From Pseudomonadota bacterium (GTDB lineage: Bacteria; Pseudomonadota; Gammaproteobacteria; Steroidobacterales; SZUA-146), in contig JBCCHD010000025.1 in assembly GCA_039028935.1 (NCBI GenBank), positions 1 to 51,309 of the forward strand: a stretch of DNA of 51,309 bases, in the 5' to 3' direction. Every line of letters begins with the position of its first letter. The first letter of the stretch is position 1. The notes under the pieces were generated by a model. The model did no database searches and was not told where the DNA came from. It saw only the letters and a list, made by a program, of their open reading frames with translations. Below are positions 1-8,709 of this stretch, one piece after another. Made by a program: the position numbers and the translations under genes.

Positions 1-9
1 TCCACAAAG

Positions 10-32
10 TTATCCACAGTTTTTGTGGATAA
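10..32. promoter_or_regulatory. Inverted pair of perfect DnaA boxes
   Basis: TTATCCACA at 10–18 and its exact reverse complement TGTGGATAA at 24–32 are separated by 5 bases. The window opens with TCCACA, which could be the end of a third box cut by the edge. Both 9-mers match the strict DnaA consensus. The pair could belong to an origin, a DnaA-titrating cluster or a DnaA-regulated promoter; no dnaA or dnaN is visible. The rest of 1–231 holds only short unsupported frames and a small inverted repeat (GTTCTC at 64–69, GAGAAC at 77–82). Confidence 0.6.
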
Positions 33-231
33 GGACAAAAGGCGTTAAAAACCCGACTCTTAGGTTCTCAAACTCAGAGAACACCCGAAAAACAACCCTC
101 GAAGCGCGACACAATCCGTCTTGGCGAGTCATCCCCGGCCAGGCTATGCAACGGCGCTGTGGCCGTATCGACCATTTGGCATGCGATACGGTACGTGCAA
201 AGCGAACGAAACCGTCCGGCGTTGGCCGACG

Positions 232-867
232 CTAGACGCGAGAGAAAAAGTCATCAACGACAGATGGTCCGCTCGTGGGCTCGAGAAGTGTGCGTACGGC
301 ACTCGCGCGCGCCCGCTCCATCGGTTTCCCATCGACCGGACACAACGGCGGCTGGCGTTGACCATCGAGCGCAAACGCGTACACCTCGATGTCGACGTTT
401 CGATGTTCAAACAAGTAAACGGGTATGAGCACCGTATGCTCGGCGCGCATGCGCACGCGGCGCTCGACCAGGCGATAATCGATGCGATGGTCGATCAGCA
501 TCACCGCAATTGCTTCGGCACTGTCGGCGAATGCGTGTAGCTCTATTGCAGCGCCTGAAGTCAGGGCGCCGCTCAGCACCGCCCCGACCAACCTTGGCTC
601 GAAAGCAGCAAGATGGTCCATCATCTCGAGCGCAATCTCGCGCAGCGTAACGAGCGCTTCTTGCGTTGCTTCATGATGAAACAAGCGATGATGCTCCAGC
701 AATGCGTCTTCGATCTGACGATTCGTGGGGAGCGCCGCCCGCACGCCCAGTCCGAGTTTCAAGGCGGCCTTCTTTTTCGCCGCCAAATAGTCCAGACCCT
801 GTTCCTGCATGAGTCGTGCAGCGACCACCGCCACTTCGCGGCTGTGCCGATCAACCGATTTGGCCAT
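232..867 (-). CDS. Nucleotidyltransferase-like protein (conserved hypothetical)
   Basis: A 211-residue cytosolic protein with no signal peptide or membrane segment. The N-terminus (AARLMQEQGLDYLAAKKKAA, residues 16–35) and the central GAVLSGALTSGAAIELHAFA stretch resemble a proteobacterial family annotated as nucleotidyltransferase-fold proteins, with a C-terminal SPVDGKPM-like segment (here CPVDGKPMERA). The expected acidic metal-binding pair after the G-S-like turn is not obvious, since the stretch reads GAAIELHAF, so catalysis is uncertain. ATG at 867 has a good AGGAG ribosome site (rc of 868–876). It starts 26 bases after the mrcA stop on the same strand and is probably co-transcribed. 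Substrate and biological role are unknown; the fold assignment is from memory of the family and not from a search. Confidence 0.7.
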   Translation of the reverse strand: MAKSVDRHSREVAVVAARLMQEQGLDYLAAKKKAALKLGLGVRAALPTNRQIEDALLEHHRLFHHEATQEALVTLREIALEMMDHLAAFEPRLVGAVLSGALTSGAAIELHAFADSAEAIAVMLIDHRIDYRLVERRVRMRAEHTVLIPVYLFEHRNVDIEVYAFALDGQRQPPLCPVDGKPMERARASAVRTLLEPTSGPSVVDDFFSRV

Positions 868-893
868 CTTTTCTCCTGCTCTTTCGGCGTGGC

Positions 894-3389
894 TTAAAAT
901 AGATCTTCGTCTTCAGCCGACTCGTTTTCGTCGACGCCTTCACCACCGGCTTCAGTGCCGGTAACGATGGGAAGGTCGGTAAATGGATTGGCGTCCGGCA
1001 GGTCAAACTCCGCCTCAGCCTCAGGCACCATACCGATACGGAAGGTCTCAAAAACCGCATCGGTGCGACTGGCGGAGGCCAGCAAACCGGTATCAGGCGA
1101 GATGAGCACCGTCACCATGCCCGGCGGTTCCGGCACAATACTGGTCGGCACATCGGCCAGCGCTTCCTGCATAAAATACGTCCAAGCCGGCAACGCCGAA
1201 CTGGCGCCCGCCTCGCCTCGACCGAGCGGGCGCTCTTGGTCAAAACCGAGCCAAGACACCGCCGCCAGCGACGCATTGAACCCGGTAAACCACGCATCGC
1301 GTGAATCGTTCGTGGTGCCGGTTTTTCCAGCCAGGTCTACCCGACCAAGCCGATTGGCCCGCACGCCAGTACCACGACGGATCACGTCGCGCATCATGCT
1401 GGTCATGAGATGAACATTTTGCGCCGACACCGTGCGCGGTGCCGCGTTGGCATCGGCAAAGTACGCCACGCGTGTGCAGTCGTCCTCTTCGTTGTTCGCT
1501 TCGAGCACAACATCGGCCGCCTCACCTGCCAAATCAACACAATCCGCACACGCAAAGCGCGGCTCGGCGCGATACATCTCGCTTCCATCCATCGACACAA
1601 TGCGATCGATAAAGTAGGACGACACATCGAATCCGCCATTGGCAAACACCGAATACGCATCGACGAGCTCAAGCGGCGTCACGGCCGCGCTGCCCAGTGC
1701 CAAAGACAAATCGCGCGGCAGCATGTCGCTTTGAAATCCGAACTTTTCCAGATGCTCAATCGTTGGCAGAATGCCGACCCGATCGAGCACGCGAATCGAC
1801 ACCAAGTTACGCGACTTAATGAGCGCTTCACGCAGTCGCGTAGGACCAAAAAACCGACCGGTATAATTTTTCGGGCGCCACACGTCTTCGAGCGCCGCGT
1901 CTTCAAACACCACGGCGTTGTCGTTGATCACAGTGGCCGGTGTGAGTCCCAGCTCGAGCGCGGCAGAATAAATGAAGGGTTTAAACACCGATCCGGGTTG
2001 GCGCCTTGCCTGCACCGCGCGATTGAACTTGTTTTGAACAAAATCGAGTCCGCCGACCAAACTCACCACCGCGCCATCGTGGGGATCCATGGCCACCATT
2101 GCGCCTTGAACAACCGGCATCTGGCTCAGCATCGGTCCATCCTCGAGAAACTCGACGTAGACCATATCCCCTTGGTTGAGCACATCGGACACCGCCTCGA
2201 CCTCATCACCGATGTTATCGGCGTCAAGATAGCGACGCGCCCAGGCGACTTTCTCAAGCGTCAAGGTCACATCGCGATCATCGGCGCTAAGCAACGTTGC
2301 GCTTTGCTCATCCGCAGCCAGCACCACCGAAGGCACTTGCTCAATAAACGCAGGATACGTGGCCACTTTCTCAATCAGCGCCTCACGATCCGCGTAGTCA
2401 TCAAGGTCGAGTCGTGCAATTGGCCCCCGGTAGCCGTGGCGGCGATCGTATTCAAAAATACCTTTGCGCACAGATTGCTGAGCATTGCGTTGGAGCGCAC
2501 TGTCGAGCGTGGTGATAACCGCGATGCCCTCGTTAATGGCTTCGCGACCGTATCGTTTCTCGACTTCTAAACGCACCATCTCAGCCACAAATGGCGCACT
2601 CACCTCGAGTAGCGTGCCATGAACAAATGTCTCGATCGGTTCGGCCACCGCCGTATCATGCTCAGCACGACTGATGGCACCGGTTTCGAGCATACGTCGC
2701 AATACATACAAGCGACGCTCTTTGGCACGCTCCGGGCTGCGCACGGGATTGTCGCGCGATGGAGCCTGAGGCAAACCCGCCAGCGTGGCCATTTCACCGA
2801 GTGACAGCTCGTGCAGCCGTTTGCCGTAATACACCTGGGCGGCTGCCCCGACTCCATAGGCGCGCTGGCCGAGGAAGATCTTATTGAGGTAGAGCGTGAG
2901 AATCTCTTCTTTACTAAATTCGCGCTCCATCTTGATCGCCAGAAAAATCTCACGAATCTTGCGGGTGTAGGTTTGATCCGGCGTCAAGAAGAAGGCACGC
3001 GCCAGCTGCATGGTGATGGTGGAGCCGCCCCCGCGCTTCTCCCCCGATTTAACCAGCTTATACGCGGCTCGGAGCAGCCCTTGATAATCCACACCTGGAT
3101 GCTCGAAAAACCGATCGTCTTCAGCTGAAACATAGGCTTGCACGAGTTTCGGCGGCAACTCTTCCCAGGTAACAGGCAATCGGCGTTTGTCGCCAAATTG
3201 GGCGATGAGGCGTCCATCACGGGAGTAAATGCGAAGCGGCACCTGAAGCTGCACATCTTTGAGCACGTCCACGTCGGGCTGATCGGGCGAAAAATAGAAA
3301 TACGCCACGGTAGTGCCCAGGGCACCCGTTGCCGCGCCAAACAGGCCCAGACACACAAAAAAAGCAAATAATCGAGAAAGCATCAGCAT
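894..3389 (-). CDS. mrcA: Penicillin-binding protein 1A (class A, bifunctional)
   Basis: An 831-residue peptidoglycan glycosyltransferase and D,D-transpeptidase anchored in the inner membrane by a segment at about residues 8–33. The GT51 domain shows the E90-D-D-R-F-F-E-H-P-G motif, GGGSTITMQLAR (121–131) and the LTLYLNKIFLGQ segment (164–175). The transpeptidase domain has the catalytic S467-V-F-K470, S526-R-N528 and K689-T-G691 motifs. Between the two lies an OB-like insertion typical of PBP1A. Length fits the family (about 800–850). The C-terminus is acidic, ending with several Glu and Asp. The gene is divergent from pilM, the classic gammaproteobacterial arrangement, and is followed by the nucleotidyltransferase-like gene. 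The start at 3389 (Met-Leu-Met) could also be the ATG at 3383. Confidence 0.97.
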   Translation of the reverse strand: MLMLSRLFAFFVCLGLFGAATGALGTTVAYFYFSPDQPDVDVLKDVQLQVPLRIYSRDGRLIAQFGDKRRLPVTWEELPPKLVQAYVSAEDDRFFEHPGVDYQGLLRAAYKLVKSGEKRGGGSTITMQLARAFFLTPDQTYTRKIREIFLAIKMEREFSKEEILTLYLNKIFLGQRAYGVGAAAQVYYGKRLHELSLGEMATLAGLPQAPSRDNPVRSPERAKERRLYVLRRMLETGAISRAEHDTAVAEPIETFVHGTLLEVSAPFVAEMVRLEVEKRYGREAINEGIAVITTLDSALQRNAQQSVRKGIFEYDRRHGYRGPIARLDLDDYADREALIEKVATYPAFIEQVPSVVLAADEQSATLLSADDRDVTLTLEKVAWARRYLDADNIGDEVEAVSDVLNQGDMVYVEFLEDGPMLSQMPVVQGAMVAMDPHDGAVVSLVGGLDFVQNKFNRAVQARRQPGSVFKPFIYSAALELGLTPATVINDNAVVFEDAALEDVWRPKNYTGRFFGPTRLREALIKSRNLVSIRVLDRVGILPTIEHLEKFGFQSDMLPRDLSLALGSAAVTPLELVDAYSVFANGGFDVSSYFIDRIVSMDGSEMYRAEPRFACADCVDLAGEAADVVLEANNEEDDCTRVAYFADANAAPRTVSAQNVHLMTSMMRDVIRRGTGVRANRLGRVDLAGKTGTTNDSRDAWFTGFNASLAAVSWLGFDQERPLGRGEAGASSALPAWTYFMQEALADVPTSIVPEPPGMVTVLISPDTGLLASASRTDAVFETFRIGMVPEAEAEFDLPDANPFTDLPIVTGTEAGGEGVDENESAEDEDLF

Positions 3390-3435
3390 GAAGGTTCGCC
3401 AGTCGAATCAGGGACAGAGTATATCGACTCAGGAA

Positions 3436-3451
3436 TGTGAAAAAAATCACA
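3436..3451. promoter_or_regulatory. CRP/Vfr-like palindrome
   Basis: TGTGA-AAAAAA-TCACA matches the CRP-family core TGTGA-N6-TCACA exactly. It lies 46 bases before the mrcA start and about 230 bases before pilM, so it could act on either divergent gene. In Pseudomonas and Xanthomonas, CRP homologues (Vfr, Clp) influence type IV pilus expression; a role here is inference. Confidence 0.5.
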
Positions 3452-3457
3452 CTTCGC

Positions 3458-3473
3458 TGGAAAAATAGTTGCT
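3458..3473 (+). promoter_or_regulatory. Possible sigma-54 promoter upstream of pilM
   Basis: TGG-AAAAATAG-TTGCT has the invariant GG-N10-GC spacing and a full TTGCT -12 element, but the -24 part after TGG is poor (AAAA instead of CACG). It would start RNA near 3484 and leave a leader of about 200 bases before pilM. It sits 6 bases downstream of the CRP-like palindrome. Weak to moderate support. Confidence 0.3.
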
Positions 3474-3540
3474 ATAAATGTGTCCGGTAAAGAAATACTT
3501 ATGGTAAATGTTGTGCTGCAACATTTTTGGACGTGGAAAA

Positions 3541-3560
3541 CCTGAGACTCGGGTCTCAGG
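3541..3560. repeat. Perfect 8-bp inverted repeat
   Basis: CCTGAGAC at 3541–3548 and GTCTCAGG at 3553–3560 flank a TCGG loop in the mrcA–pilM spacer. There is no T-run on the plus strand. It could be an operator or an RNA hairpin in a long pilM leader. Confidence 0.5.
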
Positions 3561-3615
3561 TTCTCAATAATGTGCTGTTGGTCACATTACACATCCTATA
3601 TTTATTGTTATATAG

Positions 3616-3643
3616 TTGACTCCGCTTATTAAGAAGATAGTCT
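3616..3643 (+). promoter_or_regulatory. Candidate sigma-70 promoter for the pil operon
   Basis: TTGACT (3616–3621) and TAGTCT (3638–3643) are separated by 16 bases, in an AT-rich stretch 40–70 bases before the pilM start. The spacing is slightly short and other -10 choices exist nearby, so the exact start is uncertain. Confidence 0.35.
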
Positions 3644-3683
3644 ATCTTTCTAACGCAAGTTACGGACTCTGAAAGGAAAAAAC

Positions 3684-4745
3684 GTGCTCTTTACTGCTGC
3701 ACAACGGCCACTACTGGGCCTTGACATAACGACGTCATCGGTAAAATTGATTGAGCTCGCCAAATCCGGTGACTCGTATCGCGTCGAATCGTATGCCGCC
3801 GAGCCCACGCCGGTAAATTCGATCAATGAAAAAGCCATCGTTGATGTCGACGCGGTGGGTGAAGCGGTACGTCGTGCGGTGAAACGCTCCGGTGCCCGCA
3901 GCCGTCTGGGTGCCGTCGCCATCAGCGGTGACGCCGCGATCACCAAAGTGATTCAGATGCCCAAAACGCTCAAAGAGGCTGAGCTTGAGGGCCAAGTCGA
4001 GCTGCAGGCGGATCAGTACATTCCATTTCCCATGGAAGAAGTCAGTTTCGATTTCGAGATTATCGGTCCGTCCGACAAAGACCCCGATATGATCGACGTA
4101 TTGCTCGTCGCTACCCGTACCGAAAACGTGGAACAACGACAAGCCGCCGTCGAGTCCGCTGGCCTCACGGCCAAAGTGGTGGATGTGGAGCCATTCGCGT
4201 TGGAAAACGCATGCCAACTCTTAACCCATCAAATGCCGGACAGCGGCAGCGACCACTCAGTGGCCGTGGTGGATTTTGGCGCCAGCTCCACCACCTTTAG
4301 TGTGCTGCGCGACCTCAAAGTCATTTACACACGCGATTTTGCCTTTGGTGGTCAGCAGCTCACCGAAGAAATCATGCGTACGTACGGCCTGAGTCTGGAA
4401 GAGGCCGGCCGCGCGAAAAAAGAAGGCGGTTTACCGAGTAACTATCAGCCCGAAGTGCTCGATGCGTTTATTGACGACATGACTCAGCAAGTCAGTCGCT
4501 CACTTCAGTTTTTCCTTGCATCCGGCGGCGGTCGAGAACAGCCGGAGCAAATTATTGTGTGTGGGGGATGCGCCAACATCGCTGGCGTAGCCGATCTTAT
4601 CGCCAGCCGCGTCGGCATCCCGACGGTTAAGGGCGATCCATTAGGCCAGATGAAGGTGTCATCAAAGGCCAAAGCCCAGGGCGTTCACAAAGACGCTACC
4701 GCGCTGCTAACAGCGTGCGGCCTGGCCCTGAGGAGTTTCGACTAA
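3684..4745 (+). CDS. pilM: Type IV pilus inner-membrane platform protein PilM
   Basis: A 353-residue actin-like ATPase fold protein that sits on the cytoplasmic face and binds the N-terminal tail of PilN, linking the pilus motor to the PilNOP alignment subcomplex. Family signatures are visible at the N-terminus (LLGLDITTSSVKLIEL), in the middle (VAVVDFGASSTTFSVL) and near the end (QIIVCGGCANIAGV), corresponding to the phosphate and adenosine motifs of the actin/FtsA superfamily. The start is a GTG at 3684 with GAAAGGAAAA immediately upstream. The stop overlaps the pilN start (TAATG). It is the first gene of pilMNOPQ. Confidence 0.97.
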   Translation: MLFTAAQRPLLGLDITTSSVKLIELAKSGDSYRVESYAAEPTPVNSINEKAIVDVDAVGEAVRRAVKRSGARSRLGAVAISGDAAITKVIQMPKTLKEAELEGQVELQADQYIPFPMEEVSFDFEIIGPSDKDPDMIDVLLVATRTENVEQRQAAVESAGLTAKVVDVEPFALENACQLLTHQMPDSGSDHSVAVVDFGASSTTFSVLRDLKVIYTRDFAFGGQQLTEEIMRTYGLSLEEAGRAKKEGGLPSNYQPEVLDAFIDDMTQQVSRSLQFFLASGGGREQPEQIIVCGGCANIAGVADLIASRVGIPTVKGDPLGQMKVSSKAKAQGVHKDATALLTACGLALRSFD

Positions 4746-5320
4746 TGCCTCGCGTTAACTTACTTCCCTGGCGAGAAGAGCTACGCAAAGTTCGCCAGAA
4801 AAATTTTGGTCTGTCAGCCATCGGTGCCGCGCTGGCAGGTGGCGTGATTATTGTGAGTGGCATGATGCTGTACTCGGCGCGCATCGATCACCAAAACAAG
4901 CGCAACAAGTATCTTGAGGACGAAATCGCTATTCTGGATCGGCAGATTGTTTCAATTAAAGATCTTGAGAACGACAAAGCGCAGCTCATCGCGCGAATGG
5001 AAATTATCGAGAGCCTGCAAACTAAGCGGCCCGAAGTTGTGCACTTGTTCGACGAATTGGCGAAAGCCGTACCGGACGGTGTTCACCTCAACAAAATCAC
5101 CCAGTCGGGTTCACGCATCACGATTTCTGGCCGAGCTCAGTCCAGTACACGTGTGTCGGCGTTCATGCGCAATATCGATAAATCGCCGTGGTTAACCAAG
5201 CCCGACCTGAATGTAGTCGAAACCACGAATCAGGACGATGCCGGTCGTACCAGCTCGTTCACTATCGTGGCGACGCAAACGACACCCAAAAAAGAGGCAG
5301 ACGGGGAGACTGAGTCGTGA
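4745..5320 (+). CDS. pilN: Type IV pilus assembly protein PilN
   Basis: A 191-residue bitopic inner-membrane protein. It opens with the diagnostic PilM-binding sequence PRVNLLPWREE, followed by one membrane segment (about residues 22–44), a coiled-coil region and a small periplasmic alpha/beta domain (VPDGVHLNKITQSGSRITISG). The ATG at 4745 is chosen because it places NLLPWRE at the N-terminus and overlaps the pilM stop by one base; an in-frame ATG 30 bases upstream lies inside pilM and would mask this tail. Heterodimerises with PilO. The stop overlaps the pilO start in a GTGA junction, indicating translational coupling. Confidence 0.97.
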   Translation: MPRVNLLPWREELRKVRQKNFGLSAIGAALAGGVIIVSGMMLYSARIDHQNKRNKYLEDEIAILDRQIVSIKDLENDKAQLIARMEIIESLQTKRPEVVHLFDELAKAVPDGVHLNKITQSGSRITISGRAQSSTRVSAFMRNIDKSPWLTKPDLNVVETTNQDDAGRTSSFTIVATQTTPKKEADGETES

Positions 5321-5922
5321 GTTTCGTAGACGACGTTAAAACACTCGACATCAACGATATCGGCCGCGCGCCGTTGTGGTTGCGCGTCGCGTTGATCGCC
5401 TTGATCTTTCTTCTGGTAACCGGAATCGGTATCCACCAGACCGTGATCAAAAATAAAGTGCCTCAGCTCGAGCGAGCCGAAGCCACTGAGCAGGAGCTGC
5501 GTGACGACTTCACGTCGAAGCACCGCAAAGCAGCCAACCTCGCCGCCTACGAGCGTCAGCTTGAAGAGATGCGCACCAACTTTGGCGCCATGTTGAAACA
5601 ACTGCCAGGCCGCACCGAGATTCCCAGTCTGCTGGTCGACATCTCGCAAACTGGCCTTGCAAGTGGCCTGGAAGAAGAGCTCTTCCAACCCGGCCAGGAA
5701 ACCCGCAAAGAAGTGTTTGCTGAAAAGCCCATCAAGATTCGCCTGCGCGGCGACTACCACGAACTTGGGCAATTCGTGAGCGACATTGCGGAACTACCTC
5801 GAATTGTCGTCTTGGAAGACGTAGAAATTGATGGCGCTAATGGCATAAACGACCTGGCCATGAACGTCACCGCCAAGACGTTTCGCTACTTAGATCCAAA
5901 CGAAGTCGAGGAGGTGGAATAG
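5317..5922 (+). CDS. pilO: Type IV pilus assembly protein PilO
   Basis: A 201-residue partner of PilN with a short cytosolic N-terminus, one membrane helix (about residues 22–43), a coiled coil and a periplasmic ferredoxin-like domain. The segment MLKQLPGRTEIPSLLVDISQ is characteristic of the family. Starts at GTG 5317, overlapping the pilN TGA by three bases, and its TAG abuts the pilP ATG. Together PilN, PilO and PilP bridge the inner-membrane motor to the PilQ secretin. Confidence 0.97.
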   Translation: MSFVDDVKTLDINDIGRAPLWLRVALIALIFLLVTGIGIHQTVIKNKVPQLERAEATEQELRDDFTSKHRKAANLAAYERQLEEMRTNFGAMLKQLPGRTEIPSLLVDISQTGLASGLEEELFQPGQETRKEVFAEKPIKIRLRGDYHELGQFVSDIAELPRIVVLEDVEIDGANGINDLAMNVTAKTFRYLDPNEVEEVE

Positions 5923-6444
5923 ATGTCCCGTTTCTCTACTCTTCGCCTGTTCGCACTGTCATTGCTGTCTGTCGGTTTGCTGACCGGTTGCGGCGGCGAT
6001 ATGTCCGACCTTGAAAAATGGGTGGCCGATAAGAAAGCGGAGCGCGTGCCGTTTCGAAACGACATGCCGGAAGTCAAGCCACGTGAAGTTCACACGTACT
6101 CCGCGGCCGAGGAGCGGTCTCCGTTTCAGCCAACACGCAATCAAACCGCCACCGAAGACTCCGGCATCGACGGCCCGGACCCGAACCGAAACCGCGAGCA
6201 CTTAGAGAAGTTTTCGCTCGACTCGATGCGCATGGTCGGTTCACTGAACACCGGCGAGTTTAATTCGGCGCTGGTTCAGACCAACGACGGGTTGATCCAT
6301 CGTGTGCGTCCCGGCAACTACATTGGTGAGAACTACGGCGTTGTCATCAGCATAGATAATTCAACGATCAATCTGATCGAAAAGGTGCCCAATGGTTTGG
6401 GCGGATGGGCCGAACGCGAAGCGGCAATTGCCCTTAGCGACTAA
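5923..6444 (+). CDS. pilP: Type IV pilus lipoprotein PilP
   Basis: A 173-residue lipoprotein. The signal peptide ends in the lipobox LLTG-C at about residue 23. A disordered linker (roughly 40–95) leads to a small C-terminal beta domain (SLDSMRMVGSLNTGEFNSAL and the GLIHRVRPGNYIGENYGVV strand region), the part that contacts the N0 domain of PilQ. It is directly adjacent to pilO and 19 bases before pilQ. Length and gene order match the family. Confidence 0.96.
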   Translation: MSRFSTLRLFALSLLSVGLLTGCGGDMSDLEKWVADKKAERVPFRNDMPEVKPREVHTYSAAEERSPFQPTRNQTATEDSGIDGPDPNRNREHLEKFSLDSMRMVGSLNTGEFNSALVQTNDGLIHRVRPGNYIGENYGVVISIDNSTINLIEKVPNGLGGWAEREAAIALSD

Positions 6445-6463
6445 CGGTCTGGAGTATTGACGA

Positions 6464-8662
6464 ATGAACGCACTGAATAATCCAACACAATCATGGGGAA
6501 TCTCGATGAGAGGCTTGTCTTCTAAATTCAGTCGCCTGGCGACCGCGCTTGGCCTGGCCTTACTGCTAGGCGTTAGCAGCTTGGCACAGAGCCCATCCAA
6601 CAAGCTGGTCGGCATCGACGTGGTTCCGTTAACCGGACAACAGATTCAGCTTCGTTTACAGACAACGGAATTGGCCCCTGATCCGCTTAGTTTCACCATT
6701 GAGAATCCGGCACGCATTTCGCTCGATTTGCCCGGCACTGGCATCGGTCTCGACTCGCGTCGCAAAGACGTGGATCTCGGACCGCTGCGCAGCGTGTTGT
6801 CCGCAGAAGCCAATGGGCGCACACGTGTCGTACTCAATCTCGACGACATGGTGCCCTACACCACAGAAGTTCAGGGCAGCACCATTTTTGTCACACTCGG
6901 CAGCAGCTCGGGTTCTGCGCCGAATCCCAGCACACCATTTAGCAATGACGCGGCGACGGCATCAGCCCCAAGCGTCAGCACCAGTAGCGGCTTTAAGTCG
7001 ATCGAGAACATTGATTTTCGTCGTAGCGATGACGGCGCGGGTCGCGTCGTGGTGACACTGACCGACCCCAGCACAATCGTCGACATTCAAGAGCAAGGCG
7101 GCAATGTCATCATCGACTTTGTCGACACCGCGCTTCCCGGCGGCTTGCAGCGTCGTTATGACGTCCTGGACTTTGCGACGCCGGTTTCCACTGTTGATGC
7201 CAGCCAGGCTGGCAACAATGCCCGCGTTATTATTGGCTCCAACACACCCTATGAGCAGGTCGCGTACCAGTCGGACAATCAGTTTACGGTTGAAATGCGC
7301 GCCTACGAACCGACAGCAGAAGATCAGCTTCGAGAAATTCAGGACAAAGAATACACGGGCGAACGACTCACTCTGAACTTCCAGGACATCGATACGCGCT
7401 CCGTGTTGCAGCTTCTGGCCGACGTCAGTGGTCAGAACATCGTGGTCAGTGACACGGTCCAGGGCAACGTCACCTTGCGGCTGCAGTCGGTGCCGTGGGA
7501 TCAGGCGCTCGATATCGTGTTGCAGACCAAAGGTCTTGGTATGCGCCAAAACGACAACGTAATTATCGTGGCGCCGTCGGAAGAAATTGATGCGCGCGAG
7601 CGCCAAGAGCTAGAAGCCCTGCAGAAGTTTGAAGAGCTCGCGCCACTGCGCTCTGAGTTTGTTCAAGTCAATTACGCGAAAGCGACAGACCTTGCCAACC
7701 TGGTCGGCGGCGGCGAGAACAGTATTTTGTCGGAACGCGGTAGCATTTCGATCGACGAGCGTACCAACCAGCTGTTGGTGCAGGACACGGCCGAGAAGCT
7801 CGCTGAAATTCGTCGACTGGTGCAGCGTTTGGACATTCCCGTGCGCCAAGTGCTCATCGAATCACGCATTGTCGTCGTCAACGATGATTTCAATCGTCAG
7901 CTTGGCGTTCGCGCTGGTTTTACCGACGTGAGTTCCAATTCGAGCGACGGCCTGATCGCGATATCCGGCTCCGCCGAAGGCAACTCGGTCACGACCGGTT
8001 CGGCGCTCGACAATCTGCAGAACAGCGGTAATGTGTTTCCGGTATCGATCGGCGGCTTAGCCGACCGCTTGGCCGTGAACCTGCCGGTGGCTAACCCGGC
8101 GGGCCGTCTGGCGCTTGCGATCCTCGACTCGGACTACCTGGTGGATCTGGAGTTGTCCGCGCTGCAAGCGGAAGGTCGCGGTGAGATTATCTCGACGCCA
8201 CGGGTGATTACGGCCAACCAGAAAGAGGCACGCATCGAGCAAGGCGTGGAAATTCCTTTCCAGGAAGCTTCGTCAAGCGGCGCCACCACAACCCAGTTTA
8301 AGAAAGCGGTACTGGCTTTGACAGTAACGCCGCTCATCACACCCGACGATCGCATCATCATGGACTTGATCGTCAGCCAAGACAGCGTGGGCGAAAGTGT
8401 GCCCAGCGCAACGGGTGGTTTTGTGCCAAGTATTGACACCCGAGAAGTCGAAACCCAGGTACTGGTCAGCAATGGCGAAACAGTGGTACTGGGCGGCATT
8501 TACGAAACGGAAGAGCGCGAAATTAACAGCAAGGTGCCGGTACTCGGCGATCTGCCGGTAGTGGGCGCGATGTTCCGCACAACCCAGCGCCTTTCGAACA
8601 AGTCAGAGCTGCTGATTTTCGTTACCCCCCGAATCATTAAAGAAGGTGCGAATCTGAACTAG
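6464..8662 (+). CDS. pilQ: Type IV pilus secretin PilQ
   Basis: A 732-residue outer-membrane secretin through which the pilus exits. Order of parts: signal peptide ending near SLAQ, two AMIN domains that bind peptidoglycan (about 45–145 and 175–280), an N0/STN domain starting near LNFQDIDTRSVLQLLADVSG, an N1/KH-like domain (FVQVNYAKATDLANLV) and the C-terminal secretin barrel (VLIESRIVVVNDDFNRQLGV to LLIFVTPRII). Start is ATG 6464 after a GGAG-like site; a second ATG at 6506 would give a shorter signal peptide and is equally plausible. The last canonical pil gene of the operon. Confidence 0.97.
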   Translation: MNALNNPTQSWGISMRGLSSKFSRLATALGLALLLGVSSLAQSPSNKLVGIDVVPLTGQQIQLRLQTTELAPDPLSFTIENPARISLDLPGTGIGLDSRRKDVDLGPLRSVLSAEANGRTRVVLNLDDMVPYTTEVQGSTIFVTLGSSSGSAPNPSTPFSNDAATASAPSVSTSSGFKSIENIDFRRSDDGAGRVVVTLTDPSTIVDIQEQGGNVIIDFVDTALPGGLQRRYDVLDFATPVSTVDASQAGNNARVIIGSNTPYEQVAYQSDNQFTVEMRAYEPTAEDQLREIQDKEYTGERLTLNFQDIDTRSVLQLLADVSGQNIVVSDTVQGNVTLRLQSVPWDQALDIVLQTKGLGMRQNDNVIIVAPSEEIDARERQELEALQKFEELAPLRSEFVQVNYAKATDLANLVGGGENSILSERGSISIDERTNQLLVQDTAEKLAEIRRLVQRLDIPVRQVLIESRIVVVNDDFNRQLGVRAGFTDVSSNSSDGLIAISGSAEGNSVTTGSALDNLQNSGNVFPVSIGGLADRLAVNLPVANPAGRLALAILDSDYLVDLELSALQAEGRGEIISTPRVITANQKEARIEQGVEIPFQEASSSGATTTQFKKAVLALTVTPLITPDDRIIMDLIVSQDSVGESVPSATGGFVPSIDTREVETQVLVSNGETVVLGGIYETEEREINSKVPVLGDLPVVGAMFRTTQRLSNKSELLIFVTPRIIKEGANLN

Positions 8663-8709
8663 GTTGGTGCGCAGTACCGCAGCTCCGTTCAGATTTGAGA
8701 GGAAATAGT

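Noticed and set aside
1410-2570. Open frame of 386 codons on the plus strand opposite mrcA
   Set aside because: It is antisense to the conserved transpeptidase domain; its composition (His/Arg-rich) and lack of motifs mark it as a shadow of mrcA codon use.
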